A stretch of 64,000 bases of DNA from assembly GCF_900187505.1 (NCBI RefSeq), contig NZ_FYDL01000006.1, positions 152,593 to 216,592 on the forward strand, in the 5' to 3' direction. This DNA comes from Pseudomonas sp. Irchel s3h17. GTDB lineage: Bacteria; Pseudomonadota; Gammaproteobacteria; Pseudomonadales; Pseudomonadaceae. Of this stretch, positions 1 to 9,153 are shown one piece after another (position 1 is the first letter of the stretch; each line of letters starts with the position of its first letter). The translations under genes and the position numbers were made by a program. The notes under the pieces are model-generated. The model ran no database searches, had not been told where the DNA came from, and was given only the letters and a program-made list of their open reading frames with translations.

Positions 1-573
1 AGAAGTGCCTGCCTGCAATCGCAGACCTGGCAGAAACAGGGCCTGCCCCCCATCTGCATGTCGGTGAACGTGTCGGCCATCGACTTTCGTCAACGCGACT
101 TCGTCGAGCGCGTCACCCGCACTTTGACCGAGACCGGACTCGACCCAACGCTACTCGAACTGGAAATTACCGAAAGTGTACTGATGCAGAACGTTGACGC
201 CACCATCTCCACGCTCCAGGCGATCAAGCAGTTGGGGATACGGCTGGCCATCGACGACTTTGGTACCGGCTACTCGAGCTTGAGCTATCTACAGAAGTTT
301 CCGGTCGATGTGCTGAAGATCGATCAGTCGTTTGTGCGCGACCTGAGCACCGACAGCAACGACGCTAAACTGGTCAGCAGCATCATCGACCTCGGAAAGA
401 GCCTGAACCTGAGCATCATCGCCGAAGGTGTGGAGACTGCCGAACAACTCGACTTTCTCAAGCGCCATCACTGCGAGGAAGGTCAAGGCTTCTACTTCAG
501 CAAAGCCGTGGAACCCGAGGCATTCGCCCGCTTCCTAGTTGGATCTCTACAACATGATCCGCCCCGCTCATGA
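1..573 (+). CDS. EAL-domain cyclic-di-GMP phosphodiesterase, C-terminal part
   Basis: The frame is open from base 1, so this is the 3' end of a gene that begins before the window; the ATG at 58 is internal. Visible EAL motifs are SVNVSAIDF, LEITES, DDFGTGYSSL, KIDQSF and EGVETAEQ, which include metal and substrate ligands of catalytically active EAL domains. The EAL signature itself lies upstream of the window. The expected reaction is hydrolysis of c-di-GMP to pGpG. No sensor domain is visible. The stop codon overlaps the start of the di-haem peroxidase gene by 4 bases, so the two are probably co-transcribed. Confidence 0.93.
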   Translation, partial: RSACLQSQTWQKQGLPPICMSVNVSAIDFRQRDFVERVTRTLTETGLDPTLLELEITESVLMQNVDATISTLQAIKQLGIRLAIDDFGTGYSSLSYLQKFPVDVLKIDQSFVRDLSTDSNDAKLVSSIIDLGKSLNLSIIAEGVETAEQLDFLKRHHCEEGQGFYFSKAVEPEAFARFLVGSLQHDPPRS

Positions 574-1553
574 AGTTGTCCTTGGTAAGGATACCGGCCA
601 TGTTTTCACTCGCATTGCTCCTTTCAGCCGGCCTGCTGCTCGCTGCGGGTGCCGAAGCTGCACCACTGGAAGGGCCGCTGAAACCTCTACCCGCGGTGCC
701 GACGCTAAACAGTAAACGGGTCGAACTGGGACGCCAGCTGTTCAACGACCCTCGCTTGTCGGTTAACAACAGTCTGTCCTGTTCCAGCTGCCATAACCTG
801 AACCTTGGTGGTAGCGACGACAAACCACTGTCGCTCGGCTTTGACGGCAATCCCCTGGAGGTCAATACGCCGAGCGTATTCAATGCCAGCTTGAACTTCC
901 GTCAGTTCTGGGACGGCCGGGTCGAGACCCTGGAAGAACAGGTACATATCGTAGTGCAGAGCCCCACTGAAATGGGCAGCGACTGGAGCGCTGTGGTGCA
1001 GAGCATCGCTAGCGATCCGACCTATCGCACGGCGTTCGCTGATGCCTACCCCGACGCCGTGACCAAGGCCAACATCAAGAACGCCCTGGCCGATTACGAA
1101 CGCACCCTGCTCAGCGCCAACTCACGCTTCGACCAGTACCTGGCGGGAAACACCGAGGTCCTGACCATAGAGGAAAAGTACGGTTATCAGCGCTTCCAGG
1201 ACTACGGCTGCATCGCTTGCCACCAGGGGGTGAACATCGGCGGCAACATGTTCCAGAAGTTCGGTGTGTTTGGTGATTACTTCAAGACCCGGGGCAACCC
1301 TACCGAGGCCGACCAGGGTCGGTTCAACGTCACGGGAGAGGAAGAGGACCGCAATGTGTTCAAGGTGCCGAGCCTGCGTAACGTCGCCGTCACTGCACCG
1401 TACTTCCACGATGGCTCGGAACAGACCCTTGAGGGGGCCGTGGCGGTAATGTTCAAGTACCAGTTGGGGCGCACTCCATCCGAGAAAGACAAGGATCTAC
1501 TCGTCAAATTCCTCAAGACTCTGACCGGCGAATGGGAAGGCAAGCCGCTATGA
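570..1553 (+). CDS. Di-haem cytochrome c peroxidase (CcpA/MauG family)
   Basis: A 327-residue protein with a Sec signal peptide (hydrophobic residues about 11-26, Ala-rich end near 30), so it acts in the periplasm. It has two c-type haem sites, CSSCH at 71-75 and CIACH at 214-218, spaced as in bacterial di-haem peroxidases, and about the usual family length. These proteins take electrons from small cytochromes to reduce peroxide; some paralogues are MauG-like oxidases, and the sequence alone does not decide which this is. The start overlaps the preceding EAL gene by ATGA, and its stop overlaps the next kinase gene, placing a periplasmic redox enzyme between two signalling genes. Confidence 0.93.
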   Translation: MKLSLVRIPAMFSLALLLSAGLLLAAGAEAAPLEGPLKPLPAVPTLNSKRVELGRQLFNDPRLSVNNSLSCSSCHNLNLGGSDDKPLSLGFDGNPLEVNTPSVFNASLNFRQFWDGRVETLEEQVHIVVQSPTEMGSDWSAVVQSIASDPTYRTAFADAYPDAVTKANIKNALADYERTLLSANSRFDQYLAGNTEVLTIEEKYGYQRFQDYGCIACHQGVNIGGNMFQKFGVFGDYFKTRGNPTEADQGRFNVTGEEEDRNVFKVPSLRNVAVTAPYFHDGSEQTLEGAVAVMFKYQLGRTPSEKDKDLLVKFLKTLTGEWEGKPL

Positions 1554-3364
1554 ACGTATCCCGTCGCACTAGCCTGGTAATGCTGGCAGGCGTCGCTCTC
1601 GTGTTGGTGTCGACTCTACTATTTCTGTACCTCAGTTCGAGATCGGGACAGACCGTCACCTACACAAAGTCCCGGGACCTGATCCGCCAGATCATGCAAC
1701 AGAACGCGCAGTGGGAGAGCGAAATCCTCAAGGCGCGAGTCGCTATCAGCCACAACTACGACCCGCTGGTATCCCCCCTGGTCGAAATAACGCAACTGTG
1801 GCGAACCTTCGACTCGCTGGTGTCGCAAAACAGGCTCAACCAATCGCCGATGTGGCGTTCCACGCTGGACGCCTACCTGAACGCCATGAAGGAAAAGACC
1901 CGGGTTGTGGAACAGTTCAAATCCCACAATGCCGTGCTACGCAACTCCTTGGCCTTCCTGCCAGCCGCTGAAGACGACATCCAGGCGCAACTGGCCCGGA
2001 TGACCGACGCTGACAAACTGCAAATACAGAATACCGCCACCGACATTTACCACCTGTTGCTCAGCAGCATGGAATTCGCCCAGGTCACCTCCGCAGACCG
2101 GGCCGCAGACATCCTGGTGGGTCTAAACACACTTCAAGTGGACAAGGAACGACTGCCGCCGGAACTTCGCGAGCCTATCGACATTCTCGGCAACCACATT
2201 TCGCTGATCCTGCGCGAACAACCCAAAGTCAACAGCTTGCTTGACGAGATAGACGTGATACCGGTCGCCGAGCGCTTGGATGACATCACCAACATGCTCA
2301 ACCGCGACCAGCAGGAAGCCGAAGCCAGCGACCAGAAATACCATCTTTCTCTGCTGCTGTTTTCAGCGCTGCTGGTGCTACTGCTCATCTGGCTGGCCAT
2401 TCACCTGATCCGCAGCTTTACCGAAATTAATCGGATGAACCGAGCCCTGGTGGCCGTCAACGACGAACTCGAACAACGAGTCGAAGAACGTACTCGCCAA
2501 CTCAAAGACACCCAGGGCGAACTGCTCGACACCGCTCGCCGGGCCGGCATGGCGGAAATTGCTACCAACGTCTTGCACAACGTCGGGAACGTCCTCAACA
2601 GCGTGAACATCTCCGCCGAGCTGGTCAGCCGCAAGTTGCGAAACAGCAAAGCCCAGGGACTGGGTAAGGCGATGCATCTGATCAACGAACGCCAGCAGGA
2701 CTTGGGTAGTTTTCTCACCGAGGATGAAAAGGGGAAATTGCTGCCCGGTTACCTGAACCAACTGGTCGAGGCTATCAATCATGAACAGCAAGGCATGGCA
2801 GAGGAGCTGACGCAACTGAGCAAAAGCGTCGATCACATCAAGGACATTGTCGCCACCCAACAATCCTACGCAGGCGCCAGCAATTTCTTGGAGTCCCTGT
2901 CGATCAGCGAGTTGCTCGAAGACGCGTTGCGCATGAATTTCGGCGCCCTCACCCGCCATAATGTGACGGTGCTCAAGGAGTACGCCGATATCCCACGGAT
3001 CATGGGCGACAAGCACCGTCTGCTGCTGATCCTCATCAATCTGATCAGCAACGCCAAGTACGCCATGTCCAATGTGTCCAATCACGAGCGGATCATGACC
3101 TTGGGTGCGACCATCATCGACGGCGAGACCTTGCAGATTAGCGTACGCGACAAAGGCGAAGGCATCGCCCCGAAGGATATGACCCGCATCTTTGCCCACG
3201 GTTTCACCACCCGCAAGGAAGGCCATGGGTTTGGCCTGCACAGCTGTGCGCTGGCGACCATCGAGATGAACGGCCACCTGAACGCCTACAGCGACGGGCC
3301 GGGGAAAGGCGCGCTGTTCGTCCTGCAAGTTCCCCTGATAGCCGCCGAAGGTGAAACTCCATGA
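1550..3364 (+). CDS. Membrane sensor histidine kinase with unusual H-box
   Basis: Starts at the ATG at 1550, which overlaps the previous stop (ATGA); an in-frame ATG at 1532 would lie inside the upstream gene. About 604 residues. There is one hydrophobic helix near the N terminus and another around residues 265-287, with an all-helical periplasmic region between them and then a coiled coil (ELEQRVEERTRQLKD). The phosphoacceptor region reads EIATNVLHNVGNVLNSVN rather than the common HELRTPL, as in a subgroup of Pseudomonas kinases. The ATPase domain has the N-box (NLISNAKYAM), G1 (DKGEGI) and a GFGLH glycine motif. The 3' end overlaps the broken receiver gene at 3361, which was probably its partner. 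Confidence 0.9.
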   Translation: MNVSRRTSLVMLAGVALVLVSTLLFLYLSSRSGQTVTYTKSRDLIRQIMQQNAQWESEILKARVAISHNYDPLVSPLVEITQLWRTFDSLVSQNRLNQSPMWRSTLDAYLNAMKEKTRVVEQFKSHNAVLRNSLAFLPAAEDDIQAQLARMTDADKLQIQNTATDIYHLLLSSMEFAQVTSADRAADILVGLNTLQVDKERLPPELREPIDILGNHISLILREQPKVNSLLDEIDVIPVAERLDDITNMLNRDQQEAEASDQKYHLSLLLFSALLVLLLIWLAIHLIRSFTEINRMNRALVAVNDELEQRVEERTRQLKDTQGELLDTARRAGMAEIATNVLHNVGNVLNSVNISAELVSRKLRNSKAQGLGKAMHLINERQQDLGSFLTEDEKGKLLPGYLNQLVEAINHEQQGMAEELTQLSKSVDHIKDIVATQQSYAGASNFLESLSISELLEDALRMNFGALTRHNVTVLKEYADIPRIMGDKHRLLLILINLISNAKYAMSNVSNHERIMTLGATIIDGETLQISVRDKGEGIAPKDMTRIFAHGFTTRKEGHGFGLHSCALATIEMNGHLNAYSDGPGKGALFVLQVPLIAAEGETP

Positions 3365-3435
3365 AACGGCGCATACTGCTGATCGACGGTACCTTCACGA
3401 TCCACGACGACTTTCGTAAGATCCCGACGCCCACG
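3361..3435 (+). pseudogene. Truncated response-regulator receiver domain
   Basis: The ATG overlaps the kinase stop codon. The first 25 codons resemble the start of a CheY-like receiver (RRILLIDGTFTIHDDFRKI), where related proteins usually read LIDD-T-SIH-DFRKIL. Similarity then stops abruptly. The frame runs on to 3615, but as a Cys/Arg/Ser-rich sequence without receiver features. One of the paired acidic residues is changed (LIDD to LIDG) and the phosphorylated Asp and everything after it are missing, so the product cannot work as a response regulator. The break coincides with the start of a region holding integrase debris. Confidence 0.65.
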
Positions 3436-3772
3436 ATCGGCGACAGCACCGATCCGGGCTCGCTCCATCTTGTGCACGTGGCGGGTTGCAGTGAGCCTGG
3501 AAAAAAGGACTGCCCACGTCTGCCGCGGGATAGCCTGGGGGGGAATGGTGCAGTGTGCAAACACTGGCGACGATCGTTTTGTTCTGCTCAACGAACGAGC
3601 AGAACAACGTCCTGAAGGTCACCAATCAGTACGTAGAACGTCGGAAAAAGGGACAGGAAGGTCCTTGCCCCCCCCTTTTATCTTTCCGCCATCCAGGAAC
3701 AGCGAGTCCATCATGCAGACGTCAGATCTGCACAAGCAGTGACGACCGGCCCTCCAGGCGCCCGGTATCCCT
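3436..3772. other. Scar sequence between receiver and integrase remnants
   Basis: No convincing gene. The overlapping open frames here are low-complexity in protein terms and resemble no family I recognise. The stretch contains an 11-bp perfect inverted repeat (3579-3589 and 3597-3607, 7-base loop), a run of nine C residues near 3668-3676, and a small palindrome GACGTCAGATCTG-C near 3719. It is most simply the remains of an integrated element whose integrase tail follows. Confidence 0.5.
3579..3607. repeat. 11-bp perfect inverted repeat
   Basis: TTGTTCTGCTC at 3579-3589 is exactly complementary to GAGCAGAACAA at 3597-3607, with a 7-base loop. No T-run follows, so it is not a typical intrinsic terminator. 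It could be a protein-binding site or element-end debris. Confidence 0.6.
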
Positions 3773-3973
3773 TGTCGGTCGCCGTACAACTGCGGTCGTA
3801 CTTATGCGACAATATGCTCAATGTCCAACATGAACCTCGCCTTCATCGCTCAGCAACTTGGCCACAGCGTCCAGATGTTGCTGTCGACGTATGCGCGTTG
3901 GCTGAAACCGGAAAGGCTCCAGAGTGGTATCGAGTCGGTATCAGGCAAACACGTGCAGCCCGCAACCCATTGA
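3773..3973 (+). pseudogene. Phage-type tyrosine integrase, degraded C-terminal fragment
   Basis: In frame with the ATG at 3821, codons from about 3776 give RSPYNCGRTYATICSMSN and then FIAQQLGHSVQMLLSTYARW, ending at a TGA at 3971-3973. This matches the C terminus of phage integrases with the pattern RNPY-x-x-RHTYAT, LGHS and STYARW, where the Tyr of STYARW is the nucleophile. The Arg-His of the RHTYAT box reads Gly-Arg here, so the catalytic Arg is gone, and the N-terminal half of the protein is absent. It is an inactive relic of an integrated element. The next gene starts 13 bases downstream. Confidence 0.72.
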
Positions 3974-3985
3974 TAGGTAAAGTAA

Positions 3986-5575
3986 TTGATCTCCACAGCT
4001 AACATCACGATGCAGTTCGGCGCCAAGCCGTTGTTCGAGAACGTTTCGGTCAAATTTGGCGCAGGTAACCGCTACGGCCTGATCGGCGCCAACGGTTGCG
4101 GCAAGTCGACCTTTATGAAAATCCTCGGCGACGACCTCGACCCGTCCGGCGGCCAGGTGATGCTCGAGCCGAACGTGCGTCTGGGTAAATTGCGCCAGGA
4201 CCAGTTCGCCTACGAAGAATTCACCGTGATCGACACCGTGATCATGGGTCACGAGGAGCTGTGGAAGGTCAAGGCCGAGCGCGACCGCATCTACTCGCTG
4301 CCGGAAATGACCGAAGCAGACGGCATGGCCGTCGCCGAGCTGGAAACCGAGTTCGCCGAGATGGACGGCTACACCGCCGAATCCCGCGCCGGCGAACTGC
4401 TGCTGGGCCTGGGTATCGGTATCGAGCAGCACAACGGCCCGATGAGCGAAGTTTCGCCAGGCTGGAAACTGCGCGTGCTGCTGGCCCAGGCCCTGTTCTC
4501 CGATCCGGAAGTGCTGTTGCTCGACGAACCGACCAACCACCTGGACATCAATACTATCCGCTGGCTGGAAAACATTCTGACCCAGCGCAACAGCCTGATG
4601 ATCATCATCTCCCACGATAGACACTTCCTGAACAGCGTCTGCACCCACATGGCTGACCTGGACTACGGCGAGTTGCGCCTGTTCCCGGGCAACTATGACG
4701 AGTACATGACCGTGGCGACCCAGTCCCGCGAGCAACTGCTGTCGGACAACGCCAAGAAGAAAGCACAGATCAGCGAGTTGCAATCGTTCGTCAGCCGCTT
4801 CTCGGCCAACGCCTCGAAAGCCAAGCAGGCTACTTCCCGTGCCAAGCAGATCGACAAGATCCAGCTGGCCGAGGTCAAGCCTTCCAGTCGCGTCAGCCCG
4901 TTCATCCGTTTCGATCAGACCAAAAAGCTGCACCGTCAGGCAGTCATCGTCGAGCGCATGGCCAAAGGCTTTGATGGCAAGACCCTGTTCAAGGACTTCA
5001 GCTTCACCGTTGAAGCCGGCGAGCGCGTGGCGATCATCGGCCCGAACGGTATCGGTAAAACCACCCTGCTGCGCACCCTGGTCAACGAACTGAGCCCGGA
5101 TGCCGGCACAGTGAAATGGACCGAAGCCGCGGAGCTGGGCTATTACGCCCAGGATCACGCATCCGACTTCGAAGACGAGTCCAATCTGTTTGACTGGATG
5201 GGCCGCTGGACCAAGGAAGGCGAACAAGTGGTTCGCGGTACCCTGGGCCGCATGCTGTTCTCAAACGACGAAATCCTCAAGTCGGTCAAGGTCATCTCCG
5301 GTGGTGAGCAAGGCCGCATGCTGTTCGGCAAGCTGATCCTGCAAAAGCCAAACGTGCTGATCATGGACGAACCGACCAACCACCTGGACATGGAATCCAT
5401 CGAAGCGTTGAACCTGGCGCTGGAGAACTACCCGGGCACGCTGATCTTCGTCAGCCACGACCGTGAGTTCGTATCGTCCCTGGCCACTCGAATCATCGAG
5501 TTGAGCCCAAGCGGCGTAACCGACTTCAGCGGCACCTACGACGACTACCTGCGCAGCCAGGGCGTGGCGTTCTAA
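3986..5575 (+). CDS. ybiT: ABC-F family ATPase YbiT
   Basis: A 529-residue soluble protein with two ABC ATPase domains and no membrane segments, matching E. coli YbiT in length and along its whole sequence. Walker A motifs are GANGCGKST at 34-42 and GPNGIGKTT near 350; both Walker B regions read [10 protein letters not shown] or MDEPTNHLD; the second signature is SGGEQG. ABC-F proteins bind the ribosome E site and act in translation; the exact role of YbiT is unsettled. The start is TTG at 3986, preceded by AGGTAA, and the residues after it ([17 protein letters not shown]) align with the YbiT N terminus. The original promoter region may have been replaced by the integrase scar just upstream. 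Confidence 0.93.
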   Translation: MISTANITMQFGAKPLFENVSVKFGAGNRYGLIGANGCGKSTFMKILGDDLDPSGGQVMLEPNVRLGKLRQDQFAYEEFTVIDTVIMGHEELWKVKAERDRIYSLPEMTEADGMAVAELETEFAEMDGYTAESRAGELLLGLGIGIEQHNGPMSEVSPGWKLRVLLAQALFSDPEVLLLDEPTNHLDINTIRWLENILTQRNSLMIIISHDRHFLNSVCTHMADLDYGELRLFPGNYDEYMTVATQSREQLLSDNAKKKAQISELQSFVSRFSANASKAKQATSRAKQIDKIQLAEVKPSSRVSPFIRFDQTKKLHRQAVIVERMAKGFDGKTLFKDFSFTVEAGERVAIIGPNGIGKTTLLRTLVNELSPDAGTVKWTEAAELGYYAQDHASDFEDESNLFDWMGRWTKEGEQVVRGTLGRMLFSNDEILKSVKVISGGEQGRMLFGKLILQKPNVLIMDEPTNHLDMESIEALNLALENYPGTLIFVSHDREFVSSLATRIIELSPSGVTDFSGTYDDYLRSQGVAF

Positions 5576-5610
5576 GAACAGCCACACGCCTCAAGCTGCA
5601 AGCTCCAAAT

Positions 5611-5640
5611 AAAAGCCCTGTCTTCGTGACGGGGCTTTTG
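5611..5640 (+). terminator. Intrinsic terminator after ybiT
   Basis: AAAAGCCCTGTC, a TTCG tetraloop region and GACGGGGCTTTT form a stable stem (one G-U pair) ending in a T-run, 35 bases after the ybiT stop. Confidence 0.88.
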
Positions 5641-5745
5641 CGCTTCTGGAGCCGGGATATATTATCAGTCACACGAATAAAACTTTGTCTCGGACCGTTA
5701 TGCCTATAACGTTTCAGATCGCACACCTTTCATGGAAGATTTCAC

Positions 5746-6948
5746 ATGCCTACCCCATCGGCCACCTCCGATGCGCCGCTAACCGACTCAGCCTTCGACC
5801 TGCGCCCGCTGATGTTCGCCAACATGGCCTGCACCATGGCGATGATGGCGTTCGTTTCGCTGATCGGCCCCATCTCGCGGATACTCGGGCTGGCCACCTG
5901 GCAAGCCGGCGCGGCGGTGACCGTGTCCGGGGTGCTGTGGATGGTCCTGGCCCGGCCGTGGGGCCAGCTCAGCGATCGCCTGGGCCGTCGCCATATCCTG
6001 TTGCTCGGCACCGCCGGGTTCACCCTCGCCTACTGGGCGCTGTGCCTGTTCATCGATGTTTCGCTGCGCCTGCTGCCCTCGGCGCTGCTGGGGTTCATCG
6101 GCTTGATGCTGGGGCGCGGCATCATCGGGGTGTTCTACGCGGCGATTCCGGTGGGTGGCAATGCACTGATCGCCGACAACGTCGAACCTCAGCACCGAGG
6201 TCGCTCCATGGCCGCGCTGGGGGCGGCCAACGCCTGCGGGCTGGTGATGGGACCGGCCATTGCCGCGCTGCTGTCACGCTACAGCCTGAGCTTGCCGTTC
6301 TACGCCATGGCGCTGCTGCCACTGCTGGCCTTTCTGGTCCTGCGCTACAAGCTCAAGGGCCAGGAACTGCATCTCAAGCACGCGTCCCGCACCGTTCGCC
6401 TGAATGATCCACGCCTGCGCCGGCCCATGGCGGTGGCGTTTGTCGCGATGCTCTGCGTGTCGATCGCCCAGATCACCGTGGGCTTCTACGCCATCGACAA
6501 GCTGGGCATGGGGCCGGCCGATGCCGCACAAACCGCCGGCATCGCCCTGACCATGGTCGGCCTGGCGTTGATTTGCTCGCAGTTGATCGTGCGCCGGCTG
6601 GACTGGTCGCCCCTGCGCTTGATCCGCGTGGGGTCGGTGATTGCCGGCACTGGATTTGCCGGCAGCATGTTCGCCGACACAGCCTGGGGATTATGGCTGT
6701 GCTTCTTCGTTTCGGCCGGCGGCATGGGCTGGATATTTCCGTCCTTCGCCGCCCTGGCCGCCAATGCGGTGGACGCCTCGGAACAAGGCGCCACGGCCGG
6801 CAGCATCGGTGCCGCCCAAGGGTTTGGCGTGGTGATCGGTCCCCTGGCGGGCACCTTGATCTATGCCCTGGAGCCACGCCTGCCCTATCTGGTGGCCGCG
6901 GGGTTGTTGCTGCTGGTCGCCGTGTGGCCCGCCAGCAAACCCCGCTGA
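5746..6948 (+). CDS. MFS transporter, drug/sugar-type 12-helix
   Basis: A 400-residue, highly hydrophobic protein of the size of a 12-helix major facilitator. The loop 2-3 motif reads GQLSDRLGRRH (family G-x-x-x-D-R-x-G-R-R), and the first half has the antiporter-like VMGPAIAALLS in helix 5. The substrate cannot be deduced; such proteins near regulators are often efflux pumps. The start is preceded by GGAAG about 8 bases upstream. It is convergent with pssA, whose stop lies 4 bases beyond its own stop. Confidence 0.88.
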   Translation: MPTPSATSDAPLTDSAFDLRPLMFANMACTMAMMAFVSLIGPISRILGLATWQAGAAVTVSGVLWMVLARPWGQLSDRLGRRHILLLGTAGFTLAYWALCLFIDVSLRLLPSALLGFIGLMLGRGIIGVFYAAIPVGGNALIADNVEPQHRGRSMAALGAANACGLVMGPAIAALLSRYSLSLPFYAMALLPLLAFLVLRYKLKGQELHLKHASRTVRLNDPRLRRPMAVAFVAMLCVSIAQITVGFYAIDKLGMGPADAAQTAGIALTMVGLALICSQLIVRRLDWSPLRLIRVGSVIAGTGFAGSMFADTAWGLWLCFFVSAGGMGWIFPSFAALAANAVDASEQGATAGSIGAAQGFGVVIGPLAGTLIYALEPRLPYLVAAGLLLLVAVWPASKPR

Positions 6949-6951
6949 TCC

Positions 6952-8295
6952 TTAAAGGATACGGTAAAGCAGGCGCTCGATGCGTACCCGGCTGACTCGC
7001 CGCAGAAACTTGCTCACCGCCGGGGGATACTCCGGCAGCGTCTCCAGGTGCTGATAGTTTTCGATACGGCGGGTGTGGCGGAAAATCTCTGCCAGCTCGC
7101 CGCGCCGGGGCTCGCTCAACTCACCCTTGGGATCGTCGATCAGCAACGCGTTTTCCAGGTCCAGGCGGAACGCGCGCGGATTCAGGTTGTTACCCGTCAA
7201 CAGGGTGTAGCGCTCGTCGACCCACATGCCCTTGAGGTGGTAGGTGTTTTCACCGTCGCGCCACAGATGCAAGTTGAGCGCACCGCTGTCGATTTCGCGC
7301 TGATGACGTTTGGCGAAACGCCGCAGGCTGATCTCGTAGAGATACGGCAATGCCGCGATCACCTTGAATGGTTCGCTCGGCGGGATGTAGAAGTCGTTGG
7401 CAGTCTTGTCGCCAACGATGATGTCGACCTTCACCCCACGCGCCAGCGCCCGGTTGATTTCCCGGGTCACCGGCAAGGGCAGGTTGAAATACGGCGTGCA
7501 GATCGTCAGTTGATACCGGGCACTGGCGATCAACTCGCAGATCACCCGGCTCAATGGGTTGTTCTTGCCGACCCCGAGCAACGGGCTGACGGACAGTTCG
7601 TCCTTGTTCAATACACCCTGGGCAGTGTCGTAGGTCGCGTGCTTGAGGCGACTGCGCAAGTCGCCGATATCGTTGCGCAGGCTGCGCGTGGTCGGCAGGT
7701 CGGGCACGTCCAACCGATGCACGGCCCTGGAGGCGATCAGGCCATGTTGCACCAGGTGCTGCATGGAGTCGGCCAGCGCCTGGTTGCGCAGCAGGTGATA
7801 ACGGTCGAAACGGTACTTGTCGAACTTGTGCAGGTAGACGTTATTCAGGCTGGCGCCGCTGTAGATCACGCAGTCGTCGATCACAAAGCCCTTGAGGTGC
7901 AACACACCGAACAGCTCGCGGGTCTGCACCGGTACGCCATACACCGGCACTTCACTGCTGTGCTCGCGGGTTTGCTGCTGGTACCAGGCCGAGTTCCCCG
8001 GCTGCTTGCCGGCACCGATCAAACCCCGTTGTGCCCGCAACCAGTCGACCACCACCACCACGTCCAATTCCGGGCGGGCAGCTTTGGCCGCGTGCAAGGC
8101 ATCAAGGATTTCCTGGCCGGCTTCATCGTGTTGCAGGTAAAGCGCAACGATGTAGATACGATGGGTCGCCTGGGCGATCTGCTCCAGCAGGCACCGACGG
8201 AACTCGGCCGCGCCGTTGAGAATGGAGACGGCATCGGCGGCCAGCGGAAAACTGCGCAGTCTGGGCAACAGGGAGCGTTTGAAAAGCGACGGCAT
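6952..8295 (-). CDS. pssA: CDP-diacylglycerol-serine O-phosphatidyltransferase (PssA, phospholipase D type)
   Basis: A 447-residue protein that matches the E. coli PssA pattern from end to end (for example VALYLQHDEAG, DKTANDFYIP, and ending RIERLLYRIL). Two HKD motifs of the phospholipase D superfamily are present: H133-x-K135-x4-D140 in HLKGFVID and H353-x-K355-x4-D360 in HLKGMWVD. The enzyme makes phosphatidylserine from CDP-diacylglycerol and L-serine, the step before phosphatidylethanolamine, and is peripherally membrane-bound in E. coli. Proteobacteria may also carry a second, membrane-integral PssA type; this one is the E. coli-like type. Confidence 0.93.
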   Translation of the reverse strand: MPSLFKRSLLPRLRSFPLAADAVSILNGAAEFRRCLLEQIAQATHRIYIVALYLQHDEAGQEILDALHAAKAARPELDVVVVVDWLRAQRGLIGAGKQPGNSAWYQQQTREHSSEVPVYGVPVQTRELFGVLHLKGFVIDDCVIYSGASLNNVYLHKFDKYRFDRYHLLRNQALADSMQHLVQHGLIASRAVHRLDVPDLPTTRSLRNDIGDLRSRLKHATYDTAQGVLNKDELSVSPLLGVGKNNPLSRVICELIASARYQLTICTPYFNLPLPVTREINRALARGVKVDIIVGDKTANDFYIPPSEPFKVIAALPYLYEISLRRFAKRHQREIDSGALNLHLWRDGENTYHLKGMWVDERYTLLTGNNLNPRAFRLDLENALLIDDPKGELSEPRRGELAEIFRHTRRIENYQHLETLPEYPPAVSKFLRRVSRVRIERLLYRIL

Positions 8296-8498
8296 AGGGC
8301 TCGCAAATGGGTCTAATCCGAAGAACCCGTGAGCTTACACCATGTGCGACGAACGGGCTTGCTCCCGTGGCCCGGATAGACGCCGAAATTACGCAAAATG
8401 TGATATTCGATTCACAGCACCGCCCGCTCTCAAGCCCCGTCTTGCAGACTCGCGGAGGCCTCCATCCCGCGCCACCATCGACACTTTTAGAATTTATC

Positions 8499-8527
8499 TT
8501 GACCAAGGAGAACGATCATTCTACTTT
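8499..8527 (+). promoter_or_regulatory. Sigma-70 promoter with embedded TetR-type operator
   Basis: TTGACC at 8499-8504 and TACTTT at 8522-8527 are separated by exactly 17 bases. The near-perfect palindrome AGAACGATCATTCT (8509-8522, a single mismatched pair) fills the spacer. A repressor bound there would block RNA polymerase, so autoregulation by the TetR protein encoded at 8534 is likely. The ATG lies only 7 bases past the -10 element, which suggests a leaderless or near-leaderless transcript. Confidence 0.68.
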
Positions 8528-8533
8528 CGCAAC

Positions 8534-9097
8534 ATGAACGAGATAACTAGCCACGACACACGCGACATCATTCTGGACGTCACCGAAAAGTTGATCTACA
8601 AAAGTGGCATCGCCGCCACGGGCATGGATCTTCTGGTGAAAACCGCCGGTGTTTCCAGAAAAAGTATCTACCGCTACTTCGCCAACAAGGACGAGCTGGT
8701 CGTCGCCGCCCTGCTACGCCGTGATGAGCGCTGGATGCACGGGTTCATCCGGCAAGTGAACCGGGCCCCAACCCCGGGACTGCGCTTGCTCAACCTGTTC
8801 AGCGTGCTGAAGGACTGGTTTGCCAGTGACGGTTTTCGTGGCTGCGCCTTCATCAATACCAGCGGTGAAACTGGCGACCCGCAGGATCCGGTACGTCTCG
8901 TGGCGAAGGCACACAAACAGAAACTGCTCGCCTACCTGGGCGAGCTGTGCACCGAACATGGCGTACAGGATCCGCAGGCCATGGCCCCGCAGCTGCTGAT
9001 TCTGATCGATGGTGCCATTACCGTTGCGCTTGTCATGGGGGATCACAGTGCTGCCGATAATGCGCAATGCATGGCGCGAAAGTTATTGGACCTGTGA
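8534..9097 (+). CDS. TetR/AcrR family regulator
   Basis: A 187-residue protein from the ATG at 8534. The frame is open further upstream, but the N-terminal helix-turn-helix (AATGMDLLVKTAGVSRKSIYRYF, residues about 25-47) sits where TetR proteins have it when this ATG is used. The C-terminal ligand domain resembles the TetR group found next to DUF1348 genes. An AGAACGATCATTCT palindrome just upstream is the probable operator. No ribosome-binding site lies at normal distance; the AAGGAG at 8505-8510 is over 20 bases away. The next gene, DUF1348, follows in the same direction after 56 bases and is the likely target. Confidence 0.88.
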   Translation: MNEITSHDTRDIILDVTEKLIYKSGIAATGMDLLVKTAGVSRKSIYRYFANKDELVVAALLRRDERWMHGFIRQVNRAPTPGLRLLNLFSVLKDWFASDGFRGCAFINTSGETGDPQDPVRLVAKAHKQKLLAYLGELCTEHGVQDPQAMAPQLLILIDGAITVALVMGDHSAADNAQCMARKLLDL

Positions 9098-9153
9098 CAC
9101 TTCAAACAAGAGCAACTTGCCGTTTGAACATCCACCTCCCCCGGAGACTTTAA

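Noticed and set aside
7048..8316. 422-codon plus-strand frame over pssA
   Set aside because: Shadow of the PssA coding sequence, which has both HKD motifs.
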